Source of the DNA: Planoprotostelium fungivorum
Lineage: Eukaryota > Evosea > Variosea > Cavosteliida > Cavosteliaceae
Length of the DNA stretch: 64,000 bases
Direction of reading: 5' to 3'
Assembly: GCA_003024175.1 (NCBI GenBank)
Contig: MDYQ01000121.1
Span: 1-64,000 of the forward strand
Below the pieces are notes generated by a model. The model ran no database searches, had not been told where the DNA came from, and saw only the letters and a program-made list of their open reading frames with translations. Each line of letters opens with the position of its first letter. The first letter of the stretch is position 1. Shown here one piece after another: positions 44,504-56,774 of the stretch. Both the position numbers and the translations under genes were made by a program.

Positions 44504-46693
44504 ATGGCTGATGTAGAAAAAGGGGTCGCTTCAGGGTCATCACCTGCGAACGAGAAGAAGAAATTGACGAAAAAGAAAGGGAAGGGAAAGAAGAAGCTGA
44601 CCAAGAAACAGAAGCTCGCCGCAGGTGATGCGACCTACATCTCCTACGGCGTCTGACAGATCTACTCTCAGCGAAAGCAGCAGAGGAGACAAGGAAGAGA
44701 GAAGAATTAGAGCGTGAAACGAGAGAGAGGGAATGGATGGCCAGGGCCGATTCGGAATGTAGAGCCTACGAGAGAGAGTTGAGATACCAATCAGAAGAGA
44801 AGGAGAGGAGAGAGTGGGAGCAAGAACAGATTGATAAGATCGAGACGCACGTGGAACAGAGCAAGAAAGAGTGGCACACAAGAATGAATGAGACGAGTAG
44901 GGTGAGACCGTCTGTGAGACAATGCATCGGATGTTGATTGCATCGTCAGTGGCGCAAGTACATACAGGGAAGCCAAGCCATCAATGTCCACTCGGAATCA
45001 CAGATCAACACGTGGATCTCAGTTTGGATCGATCAGGATAACGCTGCTTTAGAAGAGACGATACAGACATGTCAAGAGGCAGAAGATGTGAGTGATGACG
45101 TCTTCTTCATAAGCATAAAACGCCGACATCGAGGCACTCATCACCTCGACAGATCATATCTGAGTTGGAGTTGCTCATCGAAGAGCACCGAGAAGGTGGA
45201 GAACACGAGGGTGACCTCCTTCTGCTCGACCGATACCGAAACAACATCTACATCTTGAGAGAGACGCAGATGATGAAGATCGATCGGACCACCGCCGTCA
45301 TGATCCAGAAGGCAGACGAACACGCCAGTATCAAGGGAGAGGTGCTCTTTCAACACCAACACAGCCAGATTAAATACGGATTGTGGGTCAACGTCACAAA
45401 GAACCCACGCATCAAGAGGGTCGACTTCTCTTCTATCGGTCTATCCACGGATGTTCCAAAAAATCTCGCTCTGACGAGTGTGGCCATCCGCATGATGCAC
45501 TTTGCATTCGATTATCTGGCGCACAAGAGTCTGTCAGAGTATCAAGCCGTGGGAGGTATTCTATACATGGAGCTCCTGGCTCTACCTCCACCACCGAAGA
45601 AAGTGAAGGGGTGGACGTTGAGGCAGATCACACCTCTGGCCAATAACGTCTCTCGTCTTAATTATCCCCCCGCTGTCGGTATTGGAGTCGAGGTGAGCGA
45701 CATCATCGAAGGTGATCTCATCCACTCATCGCATCAGGTCGCCAACATGAATGGCATGACGGGAGCCGTGGGGGCCAACTTGGGCTGGGCTCCTCTCAGG
45801 GTCGTCTACGCTCTACCCTCCCACGTCATCATCCGCGATGACGTTCCCGTTCTGGGCTGGTGGAGCAAAGAATCCAACACGTGGAGGACTGATGGTATCT
45901 CTGAGATCGAGTATGATGCTCCCACGAAAACCATCGTATTCAAGACGAATCACGTGACTGCCATCGCCGTGATCATCCCACGTTATTTTGAATTTCCCAT
46001 CTCCTTTTGGGAATTGAAACCACTGGATCGCAACGAGGCAGTATTGACGGTGACAACTGCTAGCGGGCGTAATGTACGCATCAAAGTGGGAGAGGGATAC
46101 TGTAGAGTGTTCGAACCGATGGAGCTGGAGCTCTACCGCTTGGAGCAGGGGAAGTTCACTCCAATCGAATTACTTCGGGTGAGTCCGCGTACGGTCTCCG
46201 ACGTACTGAACGTCTCCAGGCTCTCAGCTCCAGTGGAATCAACATCCTTCCCGATAATAACACCGCCATACAAGTGAAAGACCATGTGACCATCAAGGAC
46301 CCCACCCTAGAGAAGAAACTCTGCAAAGAGATCTCACAGATGGCCGGAACCTTTGCGTTCCGATGGAGCAGATGGAACAACATGAAAGAGAAGAGGAAGA
46401 TTGTCTTCATGGCAAAAGAGGCCAGGGAGAGTAGCCACAGACAGAGAGAAGGTGACACCGACGAAGGATGGAGCCACGTTCTATACCAAGAGAGGAGTTG
46501 CACCACGGTCAACACGAACGAGAAGAGCGCAAAGTTCAGCGAGGACTTGGTGGAGGGTGGAAAGATCCATCAGCATCTGTACCACTGTCTACAACCTGCC
46601 AATCCATACCAACCGTCGATACCCTCGGTGGCTTTCACGTCAACTCTGCAGACCCTCTTGCTGCTCTTGCGGCTGCCTTCCTTCTCTGCATAA
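44504..46693 (+). CDS. DNAI7 (CASC1/LAS1)-like axonemal dynein-associated protein
   Basis: The N-terminus is lysine-rich (NEKKKLTKKKGKGKKKLTKK) and then a charged helix (REELERETREREWMARADSE), as in CASC1. Family blocks follow: SQINTWISVWIDQDNAALEE, LDRYRNNIYILRETQMMKID, GLWVNVTKNPRIKRVDFSSI, VGGILYMELLALPPPPKKVK, VLGWWSKESNTWRTDGISEI and FPISFWELKPLDRNEAVLTV. In animals and algae this protein belongs to inner-arm axonemal dynein assemblies, so its presence implies a flagellate stage or ancestry. About six introns are present. The last 100 residues are uncertain; the frame ending in LLLLLRLPSFSA at 46,693 resembles the family's R-x-L-S-F-S end. Intron joins there need transcript support. Confidence 0.87.
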
Positions 46694-46867
46694 ATTGTTT
46701 TCTCTGGAGCCCTCTTAAGATGATGATGACGATGATGTCCAACTTCCACAAAGGAATACAAGAGAAAAAGGATTCCACATGCATCAGCTCGTCTCACTCA
46801 TCATCTGTGATGCAAGGTGGTTGGTGTCGTGTAACAAACGAGAGAATTTTCAAAAAGTACAGAAGAT

Positions 46868-48764
46868 CTATTCCATGCTTCGTCTACCCTCATGATAAGG
46901 GTGATGCCTCCTGCTGCTCGAGTCATCTTGTCTCATGGGTCCTCCAGACGTTAGTGGAAGAGAGCTCTCCCTCCTCTCTTCTCTCTTCTCCTCCCTCTTA
47001 TCTTCTCTCTTCTCCTCTCTCTTCTCCTCTCTCTTCTCCTCTCTCTTCTCCTCTCTCTTCTCCTCTCTCTTCTCTCTCTGTCCATTGTCTGTGGTCAATT
47101 GTCCCTCCTCTCTCTTCTCCCTCCTCTCTTCACTGACTCTCTTCTCTTCCGTTCTCTCCTCTCTCTCCTTCTCTTCCTTCTTCTCTTCCCTCGGTTTCTC
47201 CTCCTTCTTCTCTTCCCTCTTCTCTTCTCTCGGCCTATCTTCTCTACCTCTGTCTTCTCTAGGTCTATCCTCTCTCGGTCTATCTTCTCTAGGTCTATCT
47301 TCTCTAGGTCTGTCCTCTCTAGGTCTATCGTCTCTGGGTCTGTCGTCTCTAGGCCTATCATCCCTCGCTCTATCTTCTCTCGGCTTGTCATCCCTGGGTC
47401 TATCTTCTCTAGGTCTATCTTCTCTAGGTCTATCTTCTCTGGGTCTGTCTTCTCTAGGTCTATCTTCTCTAGGTCTGTCTTCTCTAGGTCTATCTTCTCT
47501 GGGTCTGTCCTCCCTAGGTCTATCCTCCCTCCTATCTTCCCTCGGTCTCTCGTCTCTCTCTGTAGTGGGTGAGAAGGAGAATAAAAGGAGAATAAAAGGA
47601 AATCGTCACTTGGATCATAGAGAACGGGGGGTCGACCGGGTGGAGGTGGAGGGGGCGGATTCGCATTCGAATGCGCCGGCCCACTATTTTGTGCCGGTGT
47701 GACGCTCGTGGCCCCGCTCGGAGTCTGCCTCATGATGAGTCCATCGAACATCGCATCATGGACATCTCACCGTAGGTGGGGGAGGCACGGGAGGGTTGCT
47801 GTTTGCCTTCTGGTTGGTACCGTACAAGTCCAAGATCTGGATGCAAACTTCTTCGAGGTCTTCGATGCGAACCTGAAAAACATCCCACCAAGGTCTGCCC
47901 TTGCCGTCGGGGCCTTTTCCCTCGGGCAGTTGGATCTTGAGGTGCTTCGAGGCGAGATAGATGGAGGCCGATGCGATGAGGTGCGGTTTGAATTGGAGGC
48001 AGAGGGTGGTCCTCAGACTGTCGTTGACAAAGTTCCAAGCGACTTGAGCCAAGTTACTGCTGCCTGTGGGGTCGGTGAGACGTATGGACCTGATGGAAAA
48101 TGATATGGACATTGGAGGTGGAAGATGGGAGAGAATGAGAGGTGATAGTGGGTCGATTGTGGCTTGATGGGTCACCTGATATGGATTTTACAAACTCCAA
48201 GAGTGATTTGTATGGATGAGTAATAGAAAGATCGAATCCAACAGTTTGGAGGACCGTCAGCTCATATCTCAGGATATCTTCACGCAGTTTATCGAACTCC
48301 TTCGTCCTTTAGAATCATGTGATATCATAACATTCGAAATCACCTCCGTTCGAATTTCTGTTTTGAAGCGAATCCTGTGACTCATCTCTATAACATCCTT
48401 CAATTTCTTGGGGGTTTCTTCTGTTTTCCCAGCCAGAAAGAGGCATGTTGTTCCAACGATCTGTACAGAGTTAGCAGAGACAAAATGGGTTATGACTCAC
48501 GTCTCTATCGTATTCTTTGAATTTGTGATTGGCGAAGAACCTGTGGAAGTAGACAAGTGCGGTGGCAATGGTGAGTTGTGGACTTCACAAGCGATTAAAC
48601 TTCTCGCACATCGAACACACACACACTTACAGCCGCAAATTCATACCGGCTTCCTGTATGAATGCACACGTCTTCTTCCTCTGCCTCGTCTCATTGTTCC
48701 ATTCCTCGTGCGAGAAGTTTCTCATCAGTTCTTCCTTCGTGAAATACCATCTTGTAGAACTCAT
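46868..48764 (-). CDS. Cyclin K/T-type cyclin with long charged repeat tail
   Basis: Cyclins of this type activate CDK9 or CDK12/13 kinases, which phosphorylate RNA polymerase II. The start MSSTRWYFTKEELMRNFSHE leads into box one: MNLRLPQLTIATALVYFHRF, FANHKFKEYDRD, IVGTTCLFLAGKTEETPKKL, YELTVLQTVGFDLSITHPYK. Box two: LAQVAWNFVNDSLRTTLCLQ, FKPHLIASASIYLASKHLKI and WWDVFQVRIEDLEEVCIQIL. A polyproline linker (NANPPPPPPPGRPP) follows. The tail is first about 25 units of RPRED/RPRDD, then KREEKREE units, ending DSSSRRHHPYHEGRRSME. The tail is encoded by a simple repeat on the DNA (46,960-47,560). Such charged tails may drive condensates with polymerase II; that is inference. Confidence 0.9.
46960..47560. 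repeat. Low-complexity tandem repeat inside the cyclin gene
   Basis: The plus strand reads as CTCTTCTC-type units (46,960-47,080), then a mixed region, then 15-nt units such as TCTTCTCTAGGTCTA (47,230-47,540). The coding (minus) strand gives KREE and RPRED repeats in one frame. The 15-nt units vary at silent and D/E positions, so the array has been kept as protein. Confidence 0.85.
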
Positions 48765-48848
48765 AAGTCACCCCTGTGTCCTCTGGATGGCCTCTGAACT
48801 GTTGATCTCAAAGCATCATCGCCTGTAGTTGGTCATAATTATTTTCAT

Positions 48849-48867
48849 GATATCTCTGCGAGATATC
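48849..48867. promoter_or_regulatory. Inverted-repeat site in the cyclin/RasGEF divergent promoter
   Basis: GATATCTCTGCGAGATATC is a perfect 8-bp inverted repeat with a 3-bp spacer. It lies midway in the 154-bp gap between the divergent starts of the cyclin (48,764) and the RasGEF (48,919). It may be the binding site of a dimeric factor. Confidence 0.4.
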
Positions 48868-48918
48868 GCGCTACCACGCCCGCTGAGGAGTGGAGGACAA
48901 CAAGCTGACCGATCCGCA

Positions 48919-50907
48919 ATGGCAACACCGGCGGCACTGTGGGAAGAGAATCAACATCTGCAGATGAGATGGAATCAGTTGGTTGGAGAGCAACATCGCA
49001 TTAAAGCGAGATTAGCTGTGAGTCGGATGTTCATATATGTACCGTCAGATCGAATGGAAAGACCGTCTGAAATTCATACTATATATTGAGAAACGTCCGA
49101 GACGTTTGAAACCTTTCTTGTTGTTGTGACCATCCTGATTCCTCTCGCAGGAGTTCATCTATCAAAATCAGCTGGAGCAAGAGTATTTAGCCTCTAAAAT
49201 CAGAATTGTGAACGCTCAGTTGACCGAGTTCACGAATGCATTGGTTGCCACGAAACACAGAGTACCCAGCATCAGTGATAACAGCGATATTCAGCTCGAT
49301 GAAAATGGAGACATCAAGGTGAAGTCTTATCATAATCTCCCGACCGATGTGACCTTATCGTGACTCGCACGTAGGCTGCATCGAGAGAGAGACTCATCGA
49401 AGCGCTCTTCGATACCGTTCAAGACAGAAAGGATTACATCTCCATGTTCCTCTTGACATATCGTTATTTCGCCACCACCAACGAGGTCATCACGGAGTGT
49501 CTCGATCACTACAACCGAGTGGCCCCCAGCGTAACCACCGCCAACTGTCTCGCCCACATCAAGTGATCCCCCCATTCCATTCCATCCATCTCATATGTCG
49601 AATCGTCTCACCATCATCACAGGGCCGTCAACTTTCTAAAGAAATGGGTCGAATCCTTCTTCGACGACTTCACCGAGAACGAAGAGGCCCTGGGCAAGTG
49701 CTCTCGTCTCATCGAAGCCATGAGCATGACAGACACCCGTCTCGGTCCCCCCTTCCGCATCGCCACCGCACTGAAGAACACCTTTGACAAGAAGAACACG
49801 GCACACAAGGCCGGTGGGGAAGTGAAGACGATGGTTGCATCAGAAAACACTCCTTCCTTCTCGGAGAGGCCTCCGGCCAGTATCCCACCCAAAGTAGCGA
49901 GTGAGAATTCGCGGAGAACTCGCGGAAAACTCACGTCGTACAGATCCCCAATCGGTACTAGACTTGGATCCGCAGGAAGTCGCGAGACAGTTGACACTCA
50001 TCGATTACGAGTTGTGCAGAGCCATTCGACCGAAAGAATGTCTCGGCCTCGCGTGGACAAAGAAGGACAAGCTGAAGCGTTCGCCTAATCTATTGGCTAT
50101 GATCCAAGGCTTCAACAATGTGAGGTCGGATGCGTAGGAGGTCAACTGAAGAGGTGCAGGTCAGTCGCTGGGTGACGTACACGCTCGTGACCGAGTTGAA
50201 CTTGAAGAAGAGAACGAAGATCTTGTCTTTCTTCTTGTCAGTGTTGCAGGTGATGAGAGGAGGTGTGGAGGGGCTGACGCGTTGTAGTATCTGAAGAACG
50301 AGCACAACAATTTCAACGCTGTGTTTGCCATCGTGGGAGGATTTGGTAACTCGGCCGTGCACCGTCTCAACAAGACGTTCAACGTGAGGCACGAAAATTC
50401 GTGCCCCCACACTCACCCCACCCCAGGCCCTCTCCGAGAACAAGTTGAAGATTCTAAACGAGCAGAAGGAGTTCTGCGACCCCACAAAGAGTTGGGCAAA
50501 CTACAGGAGAGCCATCACTGAAGTCAATCCTCCCTGCGTTCCCTTTGTCGGTGTCTACCAAACCGATCTCACTTTTATCGAAGAAGGAAATCCAGACAAG
50601 TTCTCTGCCACGGGTGAGGAAGAAAGGTTCGTGTTGCAGCGTGCTCATCGCGACATCAGGTTTCATCAACTTTAAAAAGTGTCGCATGATCGCGGAGGTG
50701 AGATGAGGTTGTAGACGGAGAATAAAAGTCTCATTTTCGCAGGTTATCGTGCTCATTCAGCAGTACCAGCAGAAGCCTTACAATCTGCTCAAGTGCCAGC
50801 CCGTCACAGACTTTTTGAAGAAGGAATTCGAAGCCGCGACCAAGATGGAGGACAAGCAAATGTATGAACGCTCTCTGCAGGCTGAGCCAAGACAGCCACA
50901 GAACTGA
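48919..50907 (+). CDS. Ras guanine-nucleotide exchange factor (RasGEF_N plus RasGEF)
   Basis: The protein activates Ras-family GTPases. The N-terminus is a coiled coil (LWEENQHLQMRWNQLVGEQH; NQLEQEYLASKIRIVNAQLT). The RasGEF_N module follows: DTVQDRKDYISMFLLTYRYF, ATTNEVITECLDHYNRVAPS, VNFLKKWVESFFDDFTENEE. The catalytic CDC25 domain has LDLDPQEVARQLTLIDYELC, WVTYTLVTELNLKKRTKILS, FNAVFAIVGGFGNSAVHRL, NYRRAITEVNPPCVPFVGVY, QTDLTFIEEGNPDKF and FKKCRMIAEVIVLIQQYQQK. The order and residues match active exchange factors. About eleven introns; two contain the TCTACAAC-like motif. RasGEFs are numerous in amoebozoans, where they act in chemotaxis and macropinocytosis. Confidence 0.93.
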
Positions 50908-50987
50908 TGAATAAACTACTGTATTGGACGTTGTATGCAATGAGAGAGTCTGTCCTCATTCGTCATCGACGATCTTTTATTTCGACG

Positions 50988-51889
50988 TCACATCTCATCA
51001 TCACGGTGAGACGACTCATCCTCTAAGATGAGATTCCATATCTCTCTCGGAATCTTCTCTGTTTCGTATTCATCGTGTTGATATCCACAATGATCGAAGG
51101 GGAAGAGATCATGTGTGGGTTGCCCCTCCAGCTGCTCCGTATGTCTTCTCACAAAGGAATCGACGGCAACGTCCAAGAGAAGTGGATCGAAATCGTTTCC
51201 TTCAAATCTCATGTTGGACCACAGCCAACCATGATGATCTACGTCCATCGTCTTAGAGACTTGTCCTCTTCGTATCTGCACAGGAAACGAGGGTCTGAGC
51301 ACAGTTGGTGGGAGAACGATTCGCGATGGTGCTCACTGTCCATCGGGATGGTGAGATAGCATGTCCTTTAGACATTCCAATTGTGATCCGTCTGTCGAAT
51401 GGGTCGGATGGAGAGGGATGTTTAAGGACGTTAGATCCATGGCAATGATGAAGTCTCTGTACGCTCTCTTGATCATGAGAAGAGAATGAGGGCGCCTGCA
51501 GCGAGCATATAACAATCTCCAATTCCTTTCCTGCTCAAGTGAGCTCATCGCACTTGTGGTTGGAATGAATGTCTCACCGGGGGTATGGTGAAAGCCCACT
51601 GATTATGTCGAGTCTTGTTCATGCATTCTTCCATCAATTCGATCGGTAGATGTCCGGAGGGATCTGGCTGGACACCCGTCGCTGCAATGTTCCAGCTGGG
51701 GTCTTTCATTAGAGGCCAGCTCGTCCATCCTCTTTTTGAACAGTGGAATCTCCACACTGTGCGATCGAATACTGGATCGAGGCTGATGAGACGGTGAAAT
51801 GCAGTCGCTGCTCTCCTCAGTCGCATCAAATCATCCCCGTCCATGATGTTCGTAAACTCTATGACGCTCAAAAGAGACAATAAGTCCAT
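50988..51889 (-). CDS. F-box-like protein of unknown target
   Basis: The start MDLLSLLSVIEFTNIMDGDD then LMRLRRAATAFHRLISLDPV and FDRTVWRFHCSKRGW follow the F-box pattern (helical repeat of hydrophobics ending in a W-R/K motif), so a role in an SCF ubiquitin ligase is likely. Next come NWRLLYARCRRPHSLLMIKR and a C-terminal acidic part (FPFDHCGYQHDEYETEKIPR, then ILEDESSHRDDEM). The middle join near 51,300-51,340 is less certain. The N-W-R-x-L-Y pattern is common after F-boxes in this kind of protein. It is convergent with the RasGEF, 80 nt between stop codons. Confidence 0.6.
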
Positions 51890-52138
51890 CCTATCCTCGT
51901 ATATTGATGTGATGTGACCTGATGTGACATCATCGGGTTCTGTTGGTGTCGAAGAATAAACCCAAAATAGGTTGATGGTTTTATTCTTTGAGAGAAACGA
52001 ACTTGGTCAGGAACATTAGAATCATGGATACATACGCAGATGTTCAGTCATCTGACGAGACAAATATAGAGGTATCGAACAAGTTAACGTATCACATCAA
52101 CACAACCAGATCATTCAATGTTGTACATAGAGAAGTCT

Positions 52139-53198
52139 TTATCCCCACAAGAATTTGTGAATGATTGTCTTCTCTTCTTCTGATAATCCCTCGTCGATCT
52201 GTGAGATCATCACATCGTCCTCCATGTGTTTCTGTGAGGTCGTTCCAGACAGGGGTATCACACCGTCTTCTATATGATATCGAAACCAGACCTGTGTATC
52301 TCATCGGCATGCATGCATCACATGTCATTGCCGTCATCATTTTCTTCATCATCTTCACCTGCTCAGGAGTCCATCCCTTCTTTCTCGCAATCTCCAGTAG
52401 GTGTGGATGTTTCAAAACACGAGGTGCTCCAGTCAACGTCCAAAAGGATTGATATTGGACGTTCCTCTCTCTACAGCTCTCTCTCATGTAGCAGTCGAAA
52501 AGATTACCTTCGTGCATCGAGTTCTGGACAAAGTGGGGTTTCACTCTGGCTTTGTCATACAACTGAGAAACGATGAGACTATCGCATGATGTAGACAATG
52601 AGCACCTCTTCCCACACCGGCAGCTGATGGATGTTCGATATACCGATGTGCTTGACGACTGAGCGATCGTGAAAATCTTCGAGTTTCTTCCAGGCCTGAG
52701 TGGCTCAGATTGTGATGGAACATATATAAAGACACCTCAATGGTGGCTTGTAATGTTCTCATGGGAGAATGAAGAACCAACGAATCGATGTGATCTGTTT
52801 CCAAATTCTTCAAAGAAGTTTGTAGGGATTGTTCCATCTGTGTGTTGATGTCAACATTGTGTTCATCGAAAAAGATGCACCTGTTCTGATAGAGTCGCCT
52901 TCGAATCGTACGGAAGGGGCTGGTTCAAATCTTGACCGTCTAAAGACGTGAATTTGGTTTGTATGAAAATGGCGTTACGAGTTATGCCTTCATCCTTCAA
53001 CTTTGCAAGGGCTTGTCCCACACCTCGAAAACGTCGTCAGACCAATCGGAAATTCTCTCGATTACCTCTTTCATTGTAATGTTTGGGCTGGCAGGCGACA
53101 TCGATACCTCTGAACCCTGACTTAACGGCTTGATACGTGAGATCACACGTCCTCTCCTTCTTCCACGCCGTTCCGTAGATGATCTTTGGAATGCGCAT
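52139..53198 (-). CDS. Aldo/keto reductase
   Basis: The enzyme should reduce carbonyls with NADPH. The start MRIPKIIYGTAWKKERTCDL leads to GFRGIDVACQPKHYNE with the catalytic aspartate (D in GIDVA) and probably the tyrosine Y in KHYNE. Then come GVGQALAKLKDEGITRNAIF, IQTKFTSLDGQDLNQPLPYD, NLETDHIDSLVLHSPMRTLQ (catalytic H in LHSP), HIGISNIHQL, VQYQSFWTLTG and VIPLSGTTSQKHMEDDV near the cofactor end. Length is about 290 residues, as usual. About six introns are present. The short end LSEEEKTIIHKFLWG fits the family. Confidence 0.85.
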
Positions 53199-53249
53199 CA
53201 CAAATGATTCATGGGAAGTCTTTCGTTGCAAATGAATGAGACTCCCCCG

Positions 53250-53415
53250 TTTTTTCTGACAAAGTCAACGAGACAAGAGACGTGAGTAACCAATGCCTCG
53301 GACATGGTTTACTTTGTCAGCCTCAGAACGAGCGAAAGGGACCCGCTCAGTTTCGGCAGCCCCTTCTAAGCTTCGGCGGTGTAGCAGGGGACCAGCTTCC
53401 AAGCTCATTGCAAGA
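53250..53415. ncRNA. Candidate structured RNA (four stacked hairpins)
   Basis: Four perfect stems follow each other: CTGACAAAGT (53,256-53,265) with ACTTTGTCAG (53,311-53,320); GAGCG (53,330) with CGCTC (53,344); CCCCT (53,360) with AGGGG (53,386); AGCTT (53,394) with AAGCT (53,401). The first encloses a further AACCA/TGGTT-type pairing. A run of T (53,250-53,255) lies at the left edge. The region lies between the reductase start and the next gene and has no convincing coding frame. It matches no snRNA, SRP or tRNA pattern I can recognise; the strand is unknown. Confidence 0.35.
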
Positions 53416-53856
53416 GAGATCGATTTAATCTCGTGTACTATGGTGAGATAAATACGCATTCAGAGAAGCCTTCCGCCAGAAAAGGCCGCCCGAACCACTT
53501 CTAGCGAGATTTCCATGGCATGACAATGACGTGACGCTAAGGGGCAACTTAAGCCATCAATATCGATAATGGTTCTTCAGATTGGACAAGAGTCTGCCCT
53601 ATGTTCAAGGGATGTGCTTGTCTTCTCCTCTCCTATCTTCTCTTCGTGCAGATGGTTTCCTCTTAATGGCCGCATCTAACGTGCTTCCAAGTGCACTACT
53701 CCTATGACCTGCGGGAGGCTATTTTCGGGGTGTGTGGATCTGCCGATGTTGCAAAGGTGACTGACGTGAAGTTCGTGTTTCAAACGTCCGGCTCTGTGAA
53801 GTCAAGGACATACTTCGCATTTTTTACCCAGGCCAGAAGAGAGCAAGCGCAAAGAG

Positions 53857-54306
53857 ATGAGTTCTACCACAGCTGTACGTTCACCACCAAATGCCCGACC
53901 CAAGAGAAGGAGGCAGACGCAGAATGACACGCTCAAGATGCTCAATGATGTACGTCCACAGGTGAGAAGGATTTTGCTAAAATGGTCACTCACTCGTGGT
54001 CAGTTCATGAAGGGTCTCACACAGACGTTCAAGAGGATGAGAGGAGGTGACAATACACAAACGGCCGTCTTGCATTACGATCGAGACCGACACTATCCTG
54101 GCGTCTTTGAGCCCGCGCCCGTATATTTTTACCCTGTATATACTGCACATTACCCAACACAACAACCATACGTACCCATTGGGGCATCTATCAGCCCACC
54201 TTCCAGCCCGTGGAGTTCGGAGCCGTCGAGCCCCCTACCAACAGAGACTGAAGTGACACAACAGAGCCAGCGCTCGAGAGTCTCAATACAAAATCTCCTT
54301 ACGTAA
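53857..54306 (+). CDS. Hypothetical basic, then proline/serine-rich protein
   Basis: The frame starts MSSTTAVRSPPNARPKRRRQ, passes through LKMLNDVRPQ and, after an in-frame 42-nt stretch that looks like an intron (GTGAGAAGG to GTCAG), continues FMKGLTQTFKRMRGG. The end is rich in Y, P and S (VYFYPVYTAHYPTQQPYVPI; SPPSSPWSSEPSSPLP). No domain is recognised. Another frame upstream (53,691-53,927, LREAIFGVCGSADVAKVTDV) also looks protein-like and could be an earlier exon in a different arrangement, so the gene model is provisional. Confidence 0.4.
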   Translation: MSSTTAVRSPPNARPKRRRQTQNDTLKMLNDVRPQVRRILLKWSLTRGQFMKGLTQTFKRMRGGDNTQTAVLHYDRDRHYPGVFEPAPVYFYPVYTAHYPTQQPYVPIGASISPPSSPWSSEPSSPLPTETEVTQQSQRSRVSIQNLLT

Positions 54307-54347
54307 ACCTTTTCATCTTCTCTCGTTCTCATTATTCTCGAAACGAA

Positions 54348-55651
54348 ATGAAGAAGGCACTCATTTTCGGTGGAACATCTTTCATGGGGAGAAGCTTGGT
54401 GGAGAGACTCTTGAAAGAGGGAGAATGGGAGATCACGATGGTTAATCGAGGGAGAGCATACTGGGGTGTGGGTGATGAAACCATTCCTCCTGACAATTAC
54501 AGAGTAACGATCCATTCTCTGGAAGGACGAAAAGAGTCACCTGTGATAGAGAAAATGCAGAGGAATTCATCACAATATGTAAGACATTAGCAACAGAAAC
54601 AGACGGATGGGACTTGGTCATCGATTTCTCAGCGTTTCGTGCGGTCGATATGCAGGTGATTGATTGTGATGGATGGGATTAAACAATCCAGCACAGATGA
54701 CTGTGGATCACTTGAGAGGATCTGTGAAACATTACATCTACATATCTAGTGACTCCATCTATATGGTCTGCAGGACACCTGCTGATCCTCGTCCAATGGG
54801 TCGAAGAGAGGAAGATGCTGTACGACCTGAGGTGATTGTCTTCCATTTCGACAGCATTCTAAACACTTATACAGAATGTCGAAGAGAGGCAACATCTGAA
54901 TCGAGAAGACTCTTACGGCGACGGAAAGCTCCAATGCGAAGAGGTATTCCACCCTTCACACGTCCATCATCTCATCTCATTCAGGTCCTCCAGCAAGCCA
55001 ATCGAGATCATTCATTCCCATTCACATCTCTTCGTCTCCCAGACGTCTTTGGACCTTATGATAACACCGACAGACATTGGAAATACCAACTGTGGTTGTC
55101 CATCAATGACTTCTATCCCATCGATCTCTCCGATGATGCCAGCACCAAGCGATTATCTTTCGTCTACAGCAAAGATGTCGCCTCCGCCGTGTTGTCTGTG
55201 TTTCGAGCTGGAGACAAGTGCAAAGGAAGAGCTTACAATATCGCCTGCGATGAGAACCCCACGCTCGAGCAGTATCTCTCCATCACATCACATGTGATGG
55301 ATAGTGACATCAACAAAAAACAACGTGAGACCAAACGAGACTAAACGCAACTTCTGAGCACCCACAGATGCCACAAAAGAAGTCGACTATTCTTCATCAT
55401 CGAGCGATGCATCACACTTCTCATTAGACAGCGAGTTCTTGCCTTCTGTCGATTTCGGCATCATCGATACGGCTGCCGCTCGCAGAGACTTCCAATGGAA
55501 ACCGACATCACTCACGCATGCCATCAGAGAGACCGTCCAGTTCTTTCACGATGCCTTCTATCGACACAGGAGGGAAGCACCTCTGCACGAGTTTGATCGT
55601 AACATGAGAGAGGCCATCGAGAGAGTGTACGAAGAAGGAAGGAAGGGATGA
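54348..55651 (+). CDS. NAD-dependent epimerase/dehydratase (extended SDR)
   Basis: The start MKKALIFGGTSFMGRSLVER holds the glycine-rich cofactor motif (GGTSFMG). Then come GWDLVIDFSAF, VKHYIYISSDSIYM with the SDR serine, YGDGKLQCEE with the catalytic Y-x-x-x-K, and TSLRLPDVFGPYDNTDRHWK. The C-terminal part has RLSFVYSKDVASAVLSVFRA, GRAYNIACDENPTLEQYL and FQWKPTSLTHAIRETVQFFH, as in sugar-nucleotide epimerases and related chloroplast RNA-binding-like SDRs. The substrate cannot be told. About six introns are present. The start follows the hypothetical gene by 41 nt. Confidence 0.88.
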
Positions 55652-55864
55652 TTGAATAGAAGAATAACGATGATGTTCACGATGATGAGATGGTGGTCGT
55701 TATGTTATTGTTCGTATTATGCGATGGAGGTAACGATGAGCAAGGTGATGAAACGAGCATCACATGATGTACAAAAGAACAACTCTCTTCAAACTTTTAT
55801 CCAAAAGCCAACTTCTTTCTACCGCGCATCTGAACTGCTCATGCATTAGACATCGATCCGTTCA

Positions 55865-56774
<910 letters not shown>

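Noticed and set aside
46935-47702. 255-codon plus-strand SLFSSL/LGLSS repeat protein
   Set aside because: It is the reverse reading of the cyclin's RPRED and KREE repeats. The cyclin gene model explains the whole stretch.
53037-53231. Aldo/keto reductase start at MQRKTSHESF
   Set aside because: The first codon is TTG. ATG at 53,198 begins the conserved MRIPKIIYGTAW.
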